Origin: a virus
Reading direction: 5' to 3' (one strand)
DNA: 49,607 bases
IMG/VR virus record: IMGVR_UViG_3300007755_000001
Coordinates: 1 to 49,607 of that record
Made by a program: the position numbers and the translations under genes. Positions 7,589 to 15,576 of this stretch are shown here, one piece after another; positions within the stretch are counted from its first letter, which is position 1; the number at the start of each line of letters is the position of its first letter. A model generated the notes under the pieces. That model saw only the letters and a program-made list of their open reading frames with translations. It did not search any database and was not told the origin of the DNA.

Positions 7589-10075
7589 TTATCCGAAAAA
7601 TGATTCAAGAGAACTCTTCTCTTCCCAATCCCAACCAACTGGCTGGAGAACTCCCTCAAGTGGAGAAAGAAAGGCTTTCTCAAATTGTAAATCATAATCC
7701 ACCCAACGCTCAACATCAAACTCGGGTGGTAACCCACTCATAAATGCAATCGCATTTGACCCGAACGGATTAGGAGTTTTTAGATACGTGAACTTCACTT
7801 TAGACCCATCACCGATTGCCTCAATATTAGTTAATCCGTGTTTCTTCAATAGATTATTAAATACCTTACTCGCTCGAACGTGAATAGGTACTGCTTTATC
7901 TACGTGTTCATATTTCGTATACTCATTAACACCACGAGGGAATGCGATATCAACTGGTGGTAGTGTCACAAACTCTTTCTTATATTTATGCACCAAATCT
8001 TGGAGTTGTGCTTCTGTACCAGTCAACATTATATTCACTGCTTCTTTCAGCTTACCACGTACATTGGATGGTGTGCTGGACTTGACAATCTCAAGTCCCA
8101 TAACCTTCATCTTTGGTTTAGCGTATCGAACTCCCTCATTATCATACACATTCAATGCATAACGTTTTTTGGCTGTCCATACTGCTTTGTCAGCGATAAC
8201 CTCACGTCCCATAAACATCTTCTGCTCAAACGCATTAATGTAGTCTGCCAACTCTTCATATGAATTCTGAATATATGGCTCAAACGCTTTCTGTGCCATA
8301 TCATCAAGTAAGTCTACGGTTTCAGTCTTATCCTTACCCTTCGCAAACTTATCAACAATCTTGCCCATTCTCAGATAAACAGAATCAGTATCAATAGCAA
8401 CTACATAATCATAATTATCAGTTTCACAAATTTTATTCATATACTCATTAAGAGCGTTTTCAACCCAACGAATAGACAACTGACCACCAGTAGTAATTGC
8501 CTCAGCATTTCGTAAATCATAGTATCTGAACCACTGATTACCGATTGCCCCATAGGCGGAGTTTAACTGAATTTTTTTAGCCATCTGAATGTTGTTATAC
8601 TTCGCAATCTCATTGGTAGTATCTTCACCTTCTTCTTTTCGCTGTTGGGCATTAAGCATCTTCTTCTTAAATACTTTACGCTCTTTATAAATCTTCTCCA
8701 TTAACTCAGGTAAGAACCCTCTCTTATCCCTACGATACAATGTACCGTTAGGTGCAACTGATACGTTTTCACTCTTCAAATCGTCTAATTCTACTGAACG
8801 TGATAATAGTGATTCAACATCAACACCAGACTTATGTCCAACAATAGTTTCGGGAGAAATATTGTATTGCATAATCAAATGCGGATATAGGGAGTTGAGG
8901 TCGAAAGAAACGACCCAATCGTGAAAACCTGTAATTGGTGGTTTTACATATGCTCCCTCAAACTTCTCTTTCTTACCAGAATGAACTTTTGGTGGAGCAA
9001 CAATATTCTTACGTTTCAGATAGTCATAGATAATAGAGTCCCACATTTTTACTGTTCCGAACACATCTTGGAAGTTAATCTTCGCATCATATGCCATTGT
9101 TATGGCTAATTCAATCAATTTCTGTTTATCATCCAATCGCTTGACCAACTCTACGTCTTTAATATTATAGTCGATAAACTTCTGGTGATTCACTCTTGCA
9201 AGTGTAAACAGACTGCCCTCTTCTTCATAGGATAGTTTTCTCTCGCCTAACTCTACGTGAGCAATATGATCCAATTTATAAGATTCTTGATTAGTGTATG
9301 TAAATTTCTTATAGAGGTTCAAATAATCAAGTTGAGCAACACCATACAAGTCATACACAATACTTTCTTGACCATACATACCACGGACAGTTCGTTCTTT
9401 AATCCATTTGAATGGAGATAATCTCTTTGCCTCTGCTTGACCAAACAGCCGTGAAATACGATTCACTAGATACGGAATATCAAATGATTCAATGTTCCAT
9501 CCAGTGAGGATATGAGGAGGACTTAGTGTCCACTTATTAATGAATGATTGAAGTAACTCTTCTTCTGTTCTACATTGATAAAATTCAACAGTGATATCAT
9601 CACGGTCATTGATCCATTCATCTAATGCCCAAGTGTAATAGATATCATCTATGTTATCATAAACAGTAATAGCATTAACTACGCCATCTGCTTTCTCTGG
9701 ATGAGGGAAGCCCTTTTCAGAATCAACCTCGATATCAAAGTTCCAAACTCGAATCTTTGTTGCATCATAATCAACATCATCAGGCCATTGTTGACAAGTA
9801 TATTGAAGTCCATAGTTATCGTTTCCATAAATATTGAAACCATCAATATCTTCATATTGTTTGATGAAATCTCTTGTCTCTTTGATGTTACCTGGACTGA
9901 CTTTATGCACTGGTTTATCATCAAGAGTGCGGAACTTAGTCTCTCCTTTCTTTCCCTCAATAAACATTGTTGGATTAAATTCATCCCTACGAATGAAATC
10001 ATTGCCGGTTTCTGTATTGATTCCTCGAACCAGGACCTTGTTACCTAGTGTTTGTATATATGTGTAAAATTTCAT
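7589..10075 (-). CDS. 43: Family B DNA polymerase gp43 with 3'-5' exonuclease
   Basis: This is an 828-residue replicative polymerase (T4 gp43 has 898). The exonuclease domain shows Exo I DIE (114-116), Exo II NIESFD (195-200) and Exo III YNIKD (304-308). The polymerase domain shows motif A SFDLNSLYPH (391-400), motif B KKIQLNSAYG (501-510) and motif C IDTDSV with D563 and D565, so all catalytic acids are present. The C-terminus ends in SLESFFG, a likely clamp-binding peptide. The ATG follows the -10 box of its own promoter by 6 nt and has no Shine-Dalgarno sequence, so the mRNA should be leaderless. Confidence 0.97.
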   Translation of the reverse strand: MKFYTYIQTLGNKVLVRGINTETGNDFIRRDEFNPTMFIEGKKGETKFRTLDDKPVHKVSPGNIKETRDFIKQYEDIDGFNIYGNDNYGLQYTCQQWPDDVDYDATKIRVWNFDIEVDSEKGFPHPEKADGVVNAITVYDNIDDIYYTWALDEWINDRDDITVEFYQCRTEEELLQSFINKWTLSPPHILTGWNIESFDIPYLVNRISRLFGQAEAKRLSPFKWIKERTVRGMYGQESIVYDLYGVAQLDYLNLYKKFTYTNQESYKLDHIAHVELGERKLSYEEEGSLFTLARVNHQKFIDYNIKDVELVKRLDDKQKLIELAITMAYDAKINFQDVFGTVKMWDSIIYDYLKRKNIVAPPKVHSGKKEKFEGAYVKPPITGFHDWVVSFDLNSLYPHLIMQYNISPETIVGHKSGVDVESLLSRSVELDDLKSENVSVAPNGTLYRRDKRGFLPELMEKIYKERKVFKKKMLNAQQRKEEGEDTTNEIAKYNNIQMAKKIQLNSAYGAIGNQWFRYYDLRNAEAITTGGQLSIRWVENALNEYMNKICETDNYDYVVAIDTDSVYLRMGKIVDKFAKGKDKTETVDLLDDMAQKAFEPYIQNSYEELADYINAFEQKMFMGREVIADKAVWTAKKRYALNVYDNEGVRYAKPKMKVMGLEIVKSSTPSNVRGKLKEAVNIMLTGTEAQLQDLVHKYKKEFVTLPPVDIAFPRGVNEYTKYEHVDKAVPIHVRASKVFNNLLKKHGLTNIEAIGDGSKVKFTYLKTPNPFGSNAIAFMSGLPPEFDVERWVDYDLQFEKAFLSPLEGVLQPVGWDWEEKSSLESFFG

Positions 10076-10081
10076 TGTTGT

Positions 10082-10110
10082 ATTATATCAGGTCTCTTCG
10101 TATTTGTCAA
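10082..10110 (-). promoter_or_regulatory. Consensus sigma-70 promoter of gene 43, predicted leaderless
   Basis: The minus strand has TTGACA (10110-10105), 17 bp, then TATAAT (10087-10082), with TGA before the -10 as an extended -10. It overlaps the end of the upstream coding region. Six bases separate the -10 from the ATG at 10075, so the start site should be the A of the start codon. Confidence 0.85.
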
Positions 10111-10411
10111 CTGCTTCGAATCCGACTCCTTCACCCATACACTTCTTTGTAATAGGATTCCACCAGCCACTTAAACACATCTTTTCAGTCATTCTATCTT
10201 CGGCAAATCGTCTAACGGAAGTCTTTTGTACTATTGTTGTGCGGGATTCGTCTTCGTCTTCCTTTTCATCATCAAACGATTCTTTATGAATTTGTTTCTC
10301 AGAACAGAATGGACAAAAGTAATCCCATAAATCTCTTCCAGGATCAACAATTATCCACTCTTCTTCACAATGAACACACGAAAAGAAAACATACTCCTTC
10401 CTATGTGTCAT
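10088..10411 (-). CDS. Zinc-ribbon hypothetical protein
   Basis: This 107-residue protein has two CxxC knuckles (SCVHCEEEW and YFCPFCSEK), as in zinc ribbons, followed by an acidic stretch (DDEKEDEDE) and two more Cys near the end. I start it at the ATG at 10411 (MTHRKEYVFF), which overlaps the end of the oxygenase gene by 11 bases. A longer frame from 10510 would lie deep inside that gene and lacks support. Zinc-ribbon proteins often bind nucleic acid or other proteins; nothing more specific can be read. The gene 43 promoter lies in its last codons. Confidence 0.6.
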   Translation of the reverse strand: MTHRKEYVFFSCVHCEEEWIIVDPGRDLWDYFCPFCSEKQIHKESFDDEKEDEDESRTTIVQKTSVRRFAEDRMTEKMCLSGWWNPITKKCMGEGVGFEAVDKYEET

Positions 10412-11078
10412 TTTTACACGCCTCAGGCGGCATACCAGGATAGTGTAAGAATGTCTTAATAAGATACTTTGAGTTGCTGATCGGTACTTTTGCTTCGTGA
10501 GGGAATCCAAACCAGGTTGGAAATATTAATAATCGACCCTTTTTAGGTTTACACTCAACACCTTCAAGATGCCAAGTGAATGCAGTCTCTCCACCTTCAT
10601 CAACTGTTGCTGGATAGTACAGCATACCAAGATACCGACTGGCCGAACTCAAATCACAACTATCAATATGATCTTTGAAGTAATGTTTCCCCGGATCATA
10701 TCTATGCATTCTCCAATCCTCAATGACTAAATCTTTAGGTAACATATATGGAGGAAATCCATTTTCAGTCATTTCATTTCGATATCGTTCTAATTGCTGT
10801 CTGGTTATATTATTCAAGATATTAACAATATTCTTCCAACGAGGATTTTCCTCTGCTCTATGGACAACATTCATTTCAATAGCATTTCGATATTGGCCAT
10901 TAGGGTCTGCGTGCCCTTGGCCATATTCTCTATCATCAGGACCTGCTGATTCACCAACAAATGATTCTACGTGGTGGTCTGAATCCTCTTCAAACGCATC
11001 AACAATCATATCACAAATTGGATCAGGAACTACATTATCCCATATTCTTACAAAATCTGTTAGTTTAGTGTCACTCAT
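10401..11078 (-). CDS. 2-oxoglutarate/Fe(II)-dependent oxygenase (prolyl-4-hydroxylase-like)
   Basis: This 225-residue enzyme has the double-stranded beta-helix metal site H137-I-D139 with distal H194 (GFPHEAKV) and a likely 2-oxoglutarate-binding K208 (YLIKTFLH). The segments RYDPGKHYFKDHID and GRLLIFPTW are typical of the P4H-like group found in many T4-like phages. It would hydroxylate a protein or nucleic acid side group using oxygen and 2-oxoglutarate; the target is unknown. Its neighbours are a zinc-ribbon gene downstream and a small gene 1 nt upstream. The length is normal for a stand-alone catalytic domain. Confidence 0.85.
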   Translation of the reverse strand: MSDTKLTDFVRIWDNVVPDPICDMIVDAFEEDSDHHVESFVGESAGPDDREYGQGHADPNGQYRNAIEMNVVHRAEENPRWKNIVNILNNITRQQLERYRNEMTENGFPPYMLPKDLVIEDWRMHRYDPGKHYFKDHIDSCDLSSASRYLGMLYYPATVDEGGETAFTWHLEGVECKPKKGRLLIFPTWFGFPHEAKVPISNSKYLIKTFLHYPGMPPEACKNDT

Positions 11079-11079
11079 A

Positions 11080-11370
11080 TTAATGTACTATCTGCATTGT
11101 TGGTTTCTTTGTGATATCCACATTATTATCCTCATTCTTAGTCACATATGCCATCTTGAATTGATGTAGATTCACAATCGTACCATCGTCCATTTCAACG
11201 ATACCATCCCAAGCGTCAATTAAATCTTCAACCACATAAATCTTTTCTGATATATTACCATCAGTGACAATTTCGAATGTCATACAAGAATCAAAATCCA
11301 TCCATTCAAAACACAATGACACATTATAGCCTGTTGGCTCTTCCATATCTTCAATATTAACTTGTTTCAT
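11080..11370 (-). CDS. Small hypothetical protein
   Basis: This 96-residue acidic protein, probably beta-rich, has an N-terminal half carrying two Cys (SLCFEWMDFDSCMTFEI) and a central YVVEDLIDAWDGIVEMDDGT. I do not recognise the family. GGAG lies upstream of the ATG, within the end of the dexA coding region; dexA stops 3 nt before this start. It is therefore in the dexA-oxygenase operon read from the promoter at 11994-12022. No membrane segment is seen. Confidence 0.6.
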   Translation of the reverse strand: MKQVNIEDMEEPTGYNVSLCFEWMDFDSCMTFEIVTDGNISEKIYVVEDLIDAWDGIVEMDDGTIVNLHQFKMAYVTKNEDNNVDITKKPTMQIVH

Positions 11371-11372
11371 AA

Positions 11373-11963
11373 TTATTCTCCGAGTTTATCTTGAAATATA
11401 TATAATGCTGTTTGTATCTTCATATACTCTCTGGCGGCATCGTGGAGGCAATCGTGATAGATGAATCCGTCAGGCTCCACCTTAACATCGTGACCAAGAA
11501 GCGTCAATACAACTGTTTTTGAATCGTGAAGATTCCAGAACTTCCACGGTAAATCATCAGGACCAAGACCTTGTGTGATTCTGAAAAGGTCTTGAAGTAG
11601 ACCGAAATCGAAGTGGGAGCCACGGGCATAGAATCGTGCCTTCTCGTGATTAACTCCCTGTTCATTGAGCCAACGAATCATATCATCTTTAAGAAGTGTC
11701 CAATGCATATCATCTGGCCTCGGCTTTAGAATGCGCTGTGCTTCTTTACCTTGTTCTTTCCACCAATCAAGGGTATCTTGATGGATCTTTCGCCCGGCAT
11801 CCACTTGACTCTTTACGTCAAGTTTTGCATAGTAACCATCTTTGATTAAATCAGCAAACTCATAATCTTCCGATGAGTCTACTGCTACCATTCCGACTGA
11901 TAGAATGACTGAATTGTTGAGACTACCAAGAGTCTCAATATCTAACACAACGGTATCTTTCAT
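11373..11963 (-). CDS. dexA: DexA-like 3'-5' exonuclease (DEDD family)
   Basis: This 196-residue protein matches T4 exonuclease A (227 residues). It has D8-I-E10 in motif I (VVLDIETLGS), HFDF with D119 in motif II, and HDCLHDAAREY with H174 and D175 in motif III. The segments KSQVDAGRKI and LDWWKEQG also follow the T4 pattern. It would degrade DNA from the 3' end. It is the first gene of a leftward early operon with AAGGAAGG before the ATG and a perfect sigma-70 promoter just upstream, divergent from the plus-strand gene at 12016. Confidence 0.87.
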   Translation of the reverse strand: MKDTVVLDIETLGSLNNSVILSVGMVAVDSSEDYEFADLIKDGYYAKLDVKSQVDAGRKIHQDTLDWWKEQGKEAQRILKPRPDDMHWTLLKDDMIRWLNEQGVNHEKARFYARGSHFDFGLLQDLFRITQGLGPDDLPWKFWNLHDSKTVVLTLLGHDVKVEPDGFIYHDCLHDAAREYMKIQTALYIFQDKLGE

Positions 11964-11970
11964 TGACCTT

Positions 11971-12008
11971 CCTTTATGATATAATTTTAAACCATTATAT
12001 CATAAAGG
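11971..12008. promoter_or_regulatory. Perfect 15-bp inverted repeat carrying back-to-back extended -10 elements
   Basis: The arms CCTTTATGATATAAT (11971-11985) and its exact reverse complement (11994-12008) flank an 8-bp spacer. Each arm contains TGATATAAT, so both strands carry an extended -10 box pointing toward the two divergent genes. The right arm also provides the AAAGGA binding site of the plus-strand gene, and the left arm that of dexA. It may serve as an operator as well as a divergent promoter. Confidence 0.7.
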
Positions 12009-12022
12009 ATATTAATTGTCAA
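11994..12022 (-). promoter_or_regulatory. Consensus sigma-70 promoter of dexA
   Basis: The minus strand has TTGACA (12022-12017), 17 bp, then TATAAT (11999-11994) with an extended TG. The -35 box overlaps the TTG start codon of the plus-strand gene at 12016, so the two divergent genes share this DNA. Confidence 0.82.
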
Positions 12023-12315
12023 GTGAATCTACATATTCCTGTGATATTTTTGTTACTTTAGAATCTCGCCGTAAAGAGTGGGATAATGACCTCAAAGAAT
12101 TACATTCAAGAATAACCACAAATACAAGAGAATTAAGAGAACACCAAGTGATTTCAGAAAACAAAATGCTCAACGAAATGCGAGCCATTCGTTTTCAATT
12201 AGACCAAAGAGTTGCAGTATTAGAGAAATGGAGATGGATTATCGTTGGTGGTTCTATTTTCATTGGTTTAATGCTATCAAATCCAGACAGTATGTTGTTT
12301 AAAATAATTAGTTAG
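12016..12315 (+). CDS. Small coiled-coil protein with C-terminal membrane helix
   Basis: This is a 99-residue protein on the plus strand. It starts at TTG (12016-12018), with AAAGGA 7 nt upstream; the only in-frame ATGs are deep inside. Residues 15-70 are charged and helical (RRKEWDNDLKELHSRI onward), and residues 73-90 (WRWIIVGGSIFIGLMLSN) form one membrane helix. The layout resembles XhlA/holin-associated or small early host-takeover membrane proteins, but the family is not recognised. The extended -10 at 11980-11985 is its likely promoter, although no good -35 lies at 17 bp. Confidence 0.6.
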   Translation: MSSESTYSCDIFVTLESRRKEWDNDLKELHSRITTNTRELREHQVISENKMLNEMRAIRFQLDQRVAVLEKWRWIIVGGSIFIGLMLSNPDSMLFKIIS

Positions 12316-12513
12316 TTAGTTAGTTTTACTTCACGAATATATTTTTTCCTAATTATTCCTGTTTATTTGCTTGACTTGTGCTTGTGTTTATGATATAATA
12401 TGTTACATATTTAAATAATAAAGTTTATATGTTTATTGTTTGAATATACTTTTAAGACAATTTTGTTTTAGAAGAACGGTATAATGAGAGGCAAATTGCC
12501 TCAAGGAGATATA
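12316..12513 (+). other. Intergenic region with TTAG tandem repeat and promoter
   Basis: This stretch of about 200 bp has no gene. It begins with four tandem TTAG units (about 12307-12326), which carry stop codons, then AT-rich sequence, and holds the strong promoter of the 12514 gene at 12371-12399. A leader of about 107 nt follows before the start codon. I see no clear hairpin in the leader. Confidence 0.5.
12371..12399 (+). promoter_or_regulatory. Strong sigma-70 promoter for the 12514-12735 gene
   Basis: TTGACT (12371-12376) and TATAAT (12394-12399) are 17 bp apart, and TGA precedes the -10, giving an extended -10 promoter. Start is expected near 12406, giving a 5' leader of about 107 nt before the ATG at 12514. 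Confidence 0.8.
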
Positions 12514-12735
12514 ATGGCATACCAAGTAGACACAGGTGTTAAAATACCTGCAAGTAAATACGGAACTGGCACAGGCAAGTATCCGTGGCATCAACTAAAT
12601 TCAGGAGATAGTTTTTTTGTTCCTGAACACGAGTTGGCTAATCCAAAGTCCCGCCCTGCAACACCACTTTTCAAGACATCATCAAGAGTGTGTGTTGAAA
12701 GTGGTATAAAAGGCATCCGAGTCTGGAAAATTTAG
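12514..12735 (+). CDS. Small conserved phage protein (DUF7303-like)
   Basis: This is a 73-residue protein. I start it at the ATG at 12514 (MAYQVDTGVKIPASK), which has CAAGGAG upstream, rather than the in-frame ATG at 12484. The pattern of V-D-x-G-x-x-I-P, a KYPW segment and GDSFFVP, ending in a basic R-V-W-K-I, is common in small phage proteins that I associate with DUF7303; function unknown. It is a single-gene plus-strand unit with its own strong promoter and terminator, set among minus-strand genes, so high early expression is likely. Confidence 0.65.
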   Translation: MAYQVDTGVKIPASKYGTGTGKYPWHQLNSGDSFFVPEHELANPKSRPATPLFKTSSRVCVESGIKGIRVWKI

Positions 12736-12743
12736 CATCAACT

Positions 12744-12766
12744 GGGGGATTAATTTCCCCCTTTTT
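12744..12766 (+). terminator. Rho-independent terminator
   Basis: A GGGGGA / TCCCCC stem with loop TTAATT is followed by TTTTT, 9 nt after the stop of the 12514-12735 gene. It ends that short plus-strand unit and faces the minus-strand operon beyond. Confidence 0.85.
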
Positions 12767-12786
12767 GCTTGACTTTCGCATTATAC

Positions 12787-12996
12787 TCAAACAATATATG
12801 GAATCTCCCTATGACCACATTCTGGGCAAGTTATTTTATATACAGCATTGCGGTTGAAGTCTTGTTTTGCCCAGCGTCCACTACACTTACCACATTCAAA
12901 ATCGGTATAGTTTGCACCACCTTTTTTAAATGAATGGTAATGTCTAGCTTCTAATTTTGGCTCGGTTGACATATAATGATAAATTTTTTCTGCCAT
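12787..12996 (-). CDS. Small zinc-ribbon protein
   Basis: This 69-residue protein has two CxxC pairs, ECGKCSGRW and CPECGHRE, spaced as in a zinc ribbon. The N-terminal half is basic and His-rich (RHYHSFKKGG). It probably binds nucleic acid or a protein partner, but the family is unknown. AGGAA lies upstream of the ATG. It is the last gene of the leftward operon that begins near 14134, and it faces the plus-strand terminator. Confidence 0.6.
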   Translation of the reverse strand: MAEKIYHYMSTEPKLEARHYHSFKKGGANYTDFECGKCSGRWAKQDFNRNAVYKITCPECGHREIPYIV

Positions 12997-13021
12997 AATA
13001 TAAATTCCTATTGTTTATTAA

Positions 13022-13729
13022 TTATCTTGTAATACTCAATATTTTACTAATTTGAGCATCGATTACACCAGAACGATTTGGCCAGTGAATATATGCTTTG
13101 TCAGGATTACTCTTCAAGTTCTTCAACAGAGGTACAATTAACTTTTCGAGTGCCTTTAACTTCTTGCTCTTGAAATCTTCAAATTCTTGCTTCTTTAACT
13201 CAAGTTCCTCTTCAACTGTTTCTTGTCGCGCCAAGAGATCAGCAAGATTGTTATTAACATCCCCAAAATCAACGCTACTATTTCCGTCAAAATCCAAATC
13301 ACGCACTTCTCCTACTTGTGTTTCAATCGTTTCAAGTTTCTCTGTGATTGATGTTAAATCAACATTAACTTCTGGAGTATTAACGGTTGTCTCTTTCGCT
13401 AATATCTCATCCAACTTTTCTTCGATTGGCGTCATATCTGGCATATCACCAGCAGTCAAGGCATCAACCTTTTCCAACGCTAAAATCTGGTCTAGTTTGT
13501 TATCAAGACCACTCAAATCAACATCTACTGTTTCCGAATTCTCAATTCCATCAGAAGGAATTAGAGCGATAATAGCATCCAACTTTTTAATAATCGGCCC
13601 AAGGTCGGCTGATACTTGTTCTGTAGTCTGTTGAACTACACTGGTTAAATCTCCATCATCTGTATCTGAAAATGAGAATCCCCAATCAAAATCTTCAATT
13701 TCAATTTCACCTTGTTCTGAATCTGCCAT
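13022..13729 (-). CDS. Coiled-coil repeat protein with acidic N-terminus
   Basis: This 235-residue protein begins with a very acidic segment (residues 5-35). Repeated units of the form x-K-L-D-x-I-L/I-A follow, with LDNKLDQILALEK, IEEKLDEILAKET and ITEKLETIETQV at about 35-residue intervals. A coiled coil comes next (EEELELKKQEFEDFKSKKLK). The C-terminal motif AYIHWPNR...QISKILSITR recurs in small conserved proteins of T4-like phages, as I recall, with no known role. The repeats suggest a rod or trimeric stalk. It lies 9 nt downstream of the 13739 gene. Confidence 0.6.
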   Translation of the reverse strand: MADSEQGEIEIEDFDWGFSFSDTDDGDLTSVVQQTTEQVSADLGPIIKKLDAIIALIPSDGIENSETVDVDLSGLDNKLDQILALEKVDALTAGDMPDMTPIEEKLDEILAKETTVNTPEVNVDLTSITEKLETIETQVGEVRDLDFDGNSSVDFGDVNNNLADLLARQETVEEELELKKQEFEDFKSKKLKALEKLIVPLLKNLKSNPDKAYIHWPNRSGVIDAQISKILSITR

Positions 13730-13738
13730 ATCTATCTC

Positions 13739-14134
13739 CTAAAAAGGCATAAAACTTCTCATCATCCCATTAGGGCTGAATCTTCTTTGTATTCCACCAA
13801 CACTATAATTCATTGTATTTATCTGGTTATTTAGTATTGTAATATCTTGCTCAATAGCGGCAACATTCGTATTCATATCGTGACCAATATTTGCCATCAC
13901 TTCCATTCGAGTCTTAATATCCTCCATATCTTGATTGATTGACTCCATCGAATATGCTATTGAATTCATATTTTCTCTAATAGAATGTAAATCATCTGCG
14001 CCACGTTCAAATGATTTTGTCCAAGACTCCATATGAGTATTAACAACTAAACCAGCAAACACAATAACTGTTGCTACTGCTACTTGTGATATTGCTGTTA
14101 ACCAACCACACCACTTACTTGTTTCACATTGCAT
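13739..14134 (-). CDS. Membrane-anchored coiled-coil protein
   Basis: This 131-residue protein has one membrane helix near the N-terminus (WLTAISQVAVATVIVFAGLVV, about 11-31) and then heptad-like helices (IRENMNSIAYSMESINQDME...). A Gly/Arg tail follows. It may be a virion or envelope-associated protein; the family is unknown. A TATAAATA late promoter (14177-14184) and an AAGGAA binding site lie upstream, so it is a late gene together with the coiled-coil repeat protein behind it. Confidence 0.6.
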   Translation of the reverse strand: MQCETSKWCGWLTAISQVAVATVIVFAGLVVNTHMESWTKSFERGADDLHSIRENMNSIAYSMESINQDMEDIKTRMEVMANIGHDMNTNVAAIEQDITILNNQINTMNYSVGGIQRRFSPNGMMRSFMPF

Positions 14135-14176
14135 AGAGACTATTCCTTATATTAGAATTGTCTATTATTTATGTGT

Positions 14177-14184
14177 TATTTATA
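14177..14184 (-). promoter_or_regulatory. T4-type late promoter (TATAAATA)
   Basis: An exact minus-strand TATAAATA lies 42 nt before the ATG at 14134. With the start near 14171, the leader is about 37 nt and contains AAGGAA. It directs late expression of the two coiled-coil genes to its left. Confidence 0.7.
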
Positions 14185-14210
14185 TCGTGATCCTATATTA
14201 TATTTAGGAA

Positions 14211-15554
14211 CTAAATTCCAATTTTGCTTTTCTCTGAAATATTCTTTAGATTTTCTCTCGTATAATCAGAATTTTCTGTTCTATTAACCTGTGCTAATGA
14301 ATCGAAATGGTCATAGCCGTAGGCATCTTCACATAAATGACAATCATAACACTGGTTCTTACAATTAGGAAGGGCTTTACACATTTTCTCCCCCGCCTCG
14401 GTTTTATAAGGATGGTCTATTGAATCGAAATATTCTTTGCACCTTTCATCAACTCCGGGATAACCTAGGAAATAGTCGTGTTCTTGGGAAGGGTCTATAG
14501 TAACATATCCCAGTCCATTCCAATTGCTCAAAAATCCTTGACCATTATTATATACATCTTCAAAGTTTTTGGCAATGAAAATCTTATCGGCCTTCTTATC
14601 GATATATGACCAAACACCTCGTGATGATTCTGAAGCACCCTGTAGTCCTTTTATCAATCGTCCAGATAATTTGAAAACATCGACCAACTCATTATACATA
14701 TCAAATCGTGCATTAGTGTCCCAGACACAAGACGTACCAATTCGAGGAGGTTGACCCCATCTTTCTGGGAATCGCCATTTGTTACAGGATATCGCATTCA
14801 GAGTACCAAAATAACTTTTGCCCTGATTCGAGCCAATCCACGGTTGTACTGTATCGTGTTCTTCTTTGAATGGACAAAAAGGCATACACCCTTCGGATGC
14901 TAAGAGAAAGGTTTTAATTTCCCTCTCTTTTGCCACTCTGGATACACGTCTCAATTGAGATATATTCCTATTAAGTTGTCTATCAAGTTGGATGTAGTTG
15001 TAACCAAGGACGTGTAGGTCAACCATTTGTTGGGCATTCCCTACAATATGATTAACAGTATTTTTCCAATTCATTTCGGGAAAGTTCTTCTGGAGAATTC
15101 CAGTTCCCATCAAGTGTATATTACTGATGGTACAAACTCTTAGACCACGCTCATAAAACTCGCCAATAAAATTGACAAATTGTTTTCTGATATCTGGGTC
15201 TATTATGATTTCGGTAGGATGTGTTTCTTGATTAAGAGTCAGTGATGCGGGGATTCCCCACTTCTCCTGTATCTCGAATAGTTTATCTATCTGGTAGTCA
15301 GTGGCATTCTTGCCCATAACATCTCCATATCGCCTATTAGTGCCTGCGAATTTATAATGGAAATCTTTGGCAAAATATATATCGTCTATTTCATCTCTGT
15401 ATGATTGGTCTGCGTTGGCAATTACATTATAGAAAAAAGTCTCATCGTCTTGGTCAGTGGTATCGTATCTTAAAAAATTGTCAGGACCATCCATCACGCA
15501 TTTCAATATGTCGTTGTGAGGGAGCGACCAAATCTTCTCAAACTTCTTACTCAT
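14211..15554 (-). CDS. Peptidase-U32-like TIM-barrel protein, probable Fe-S protein
   Basis: This is a 447-residue protein. The segment NYIQLDRQLNRNISQLRRVS followed by LLASEGC223MPFC227PFKEEH233 matches the E-G-C-x3-C-P-x-R/K-x2-H core of the U32 group as I know it. Members such as TrhP, RlhA and UbiU/UbiV carry a 4Fe-4S cluster and hydroxylate RNA or quinone precursors without oxygen. C257 and C276 could complete the cluster. The C-terminus has a second Cys set (C392, C398, C402, C405, C408). The substrate cannot be told. It follows regA closely in the same direction. Assignment to U32 is from motif, not full-length similarity. Confidence 0.55.
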   Translation of the reverse strand: MSKKFEKIWSLPHNDILKCVMDGPDNFLRYDTTDQDDETFFYNVIANADQSYRDEIDDIYFAKDFHYKFAGTNRRYGDVMGKNATDYQIDKLFEIQEKWGIPASLTLNQETHPTEIIIDPDIRKQFVNFIGEFYERGLRVCTISNIHLMGTGILQKNFPEMNWKNTVNHIVGNAQQMVDLHVLGYNYIQLDRQLNRNISQLRRVSRVAKEREIKTFLLASEGCMPFCPFKEEHDTVQPWIGSNQGKSYFGTLNAISCNKWRFPERWGQPPRIGTSCVWDTNARFDMYNELVDVFKLSGRLIKGLQGASESSRGVWSYIDKKADKIFIAKNFEDVYNNGQGFLSNWNGLGYVTIDPSQEHDYFLGYPGVDERCKEYFDSIDHPYKTEAGEKMCKALPNCKNQCYDCHLCEDAYGYDHFDSLAQVNRTENSDYTRENLKNISEKSKIGI

Positions 15555-15576
15555 TATATAAACTCCAAACTTTTTA

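Noticed and set aside
12307-12326. TTAG tandem repeat as a regulatory element
   Set aside because: Four units of a 4-mer at the end of a gene; simple slippage explains it.
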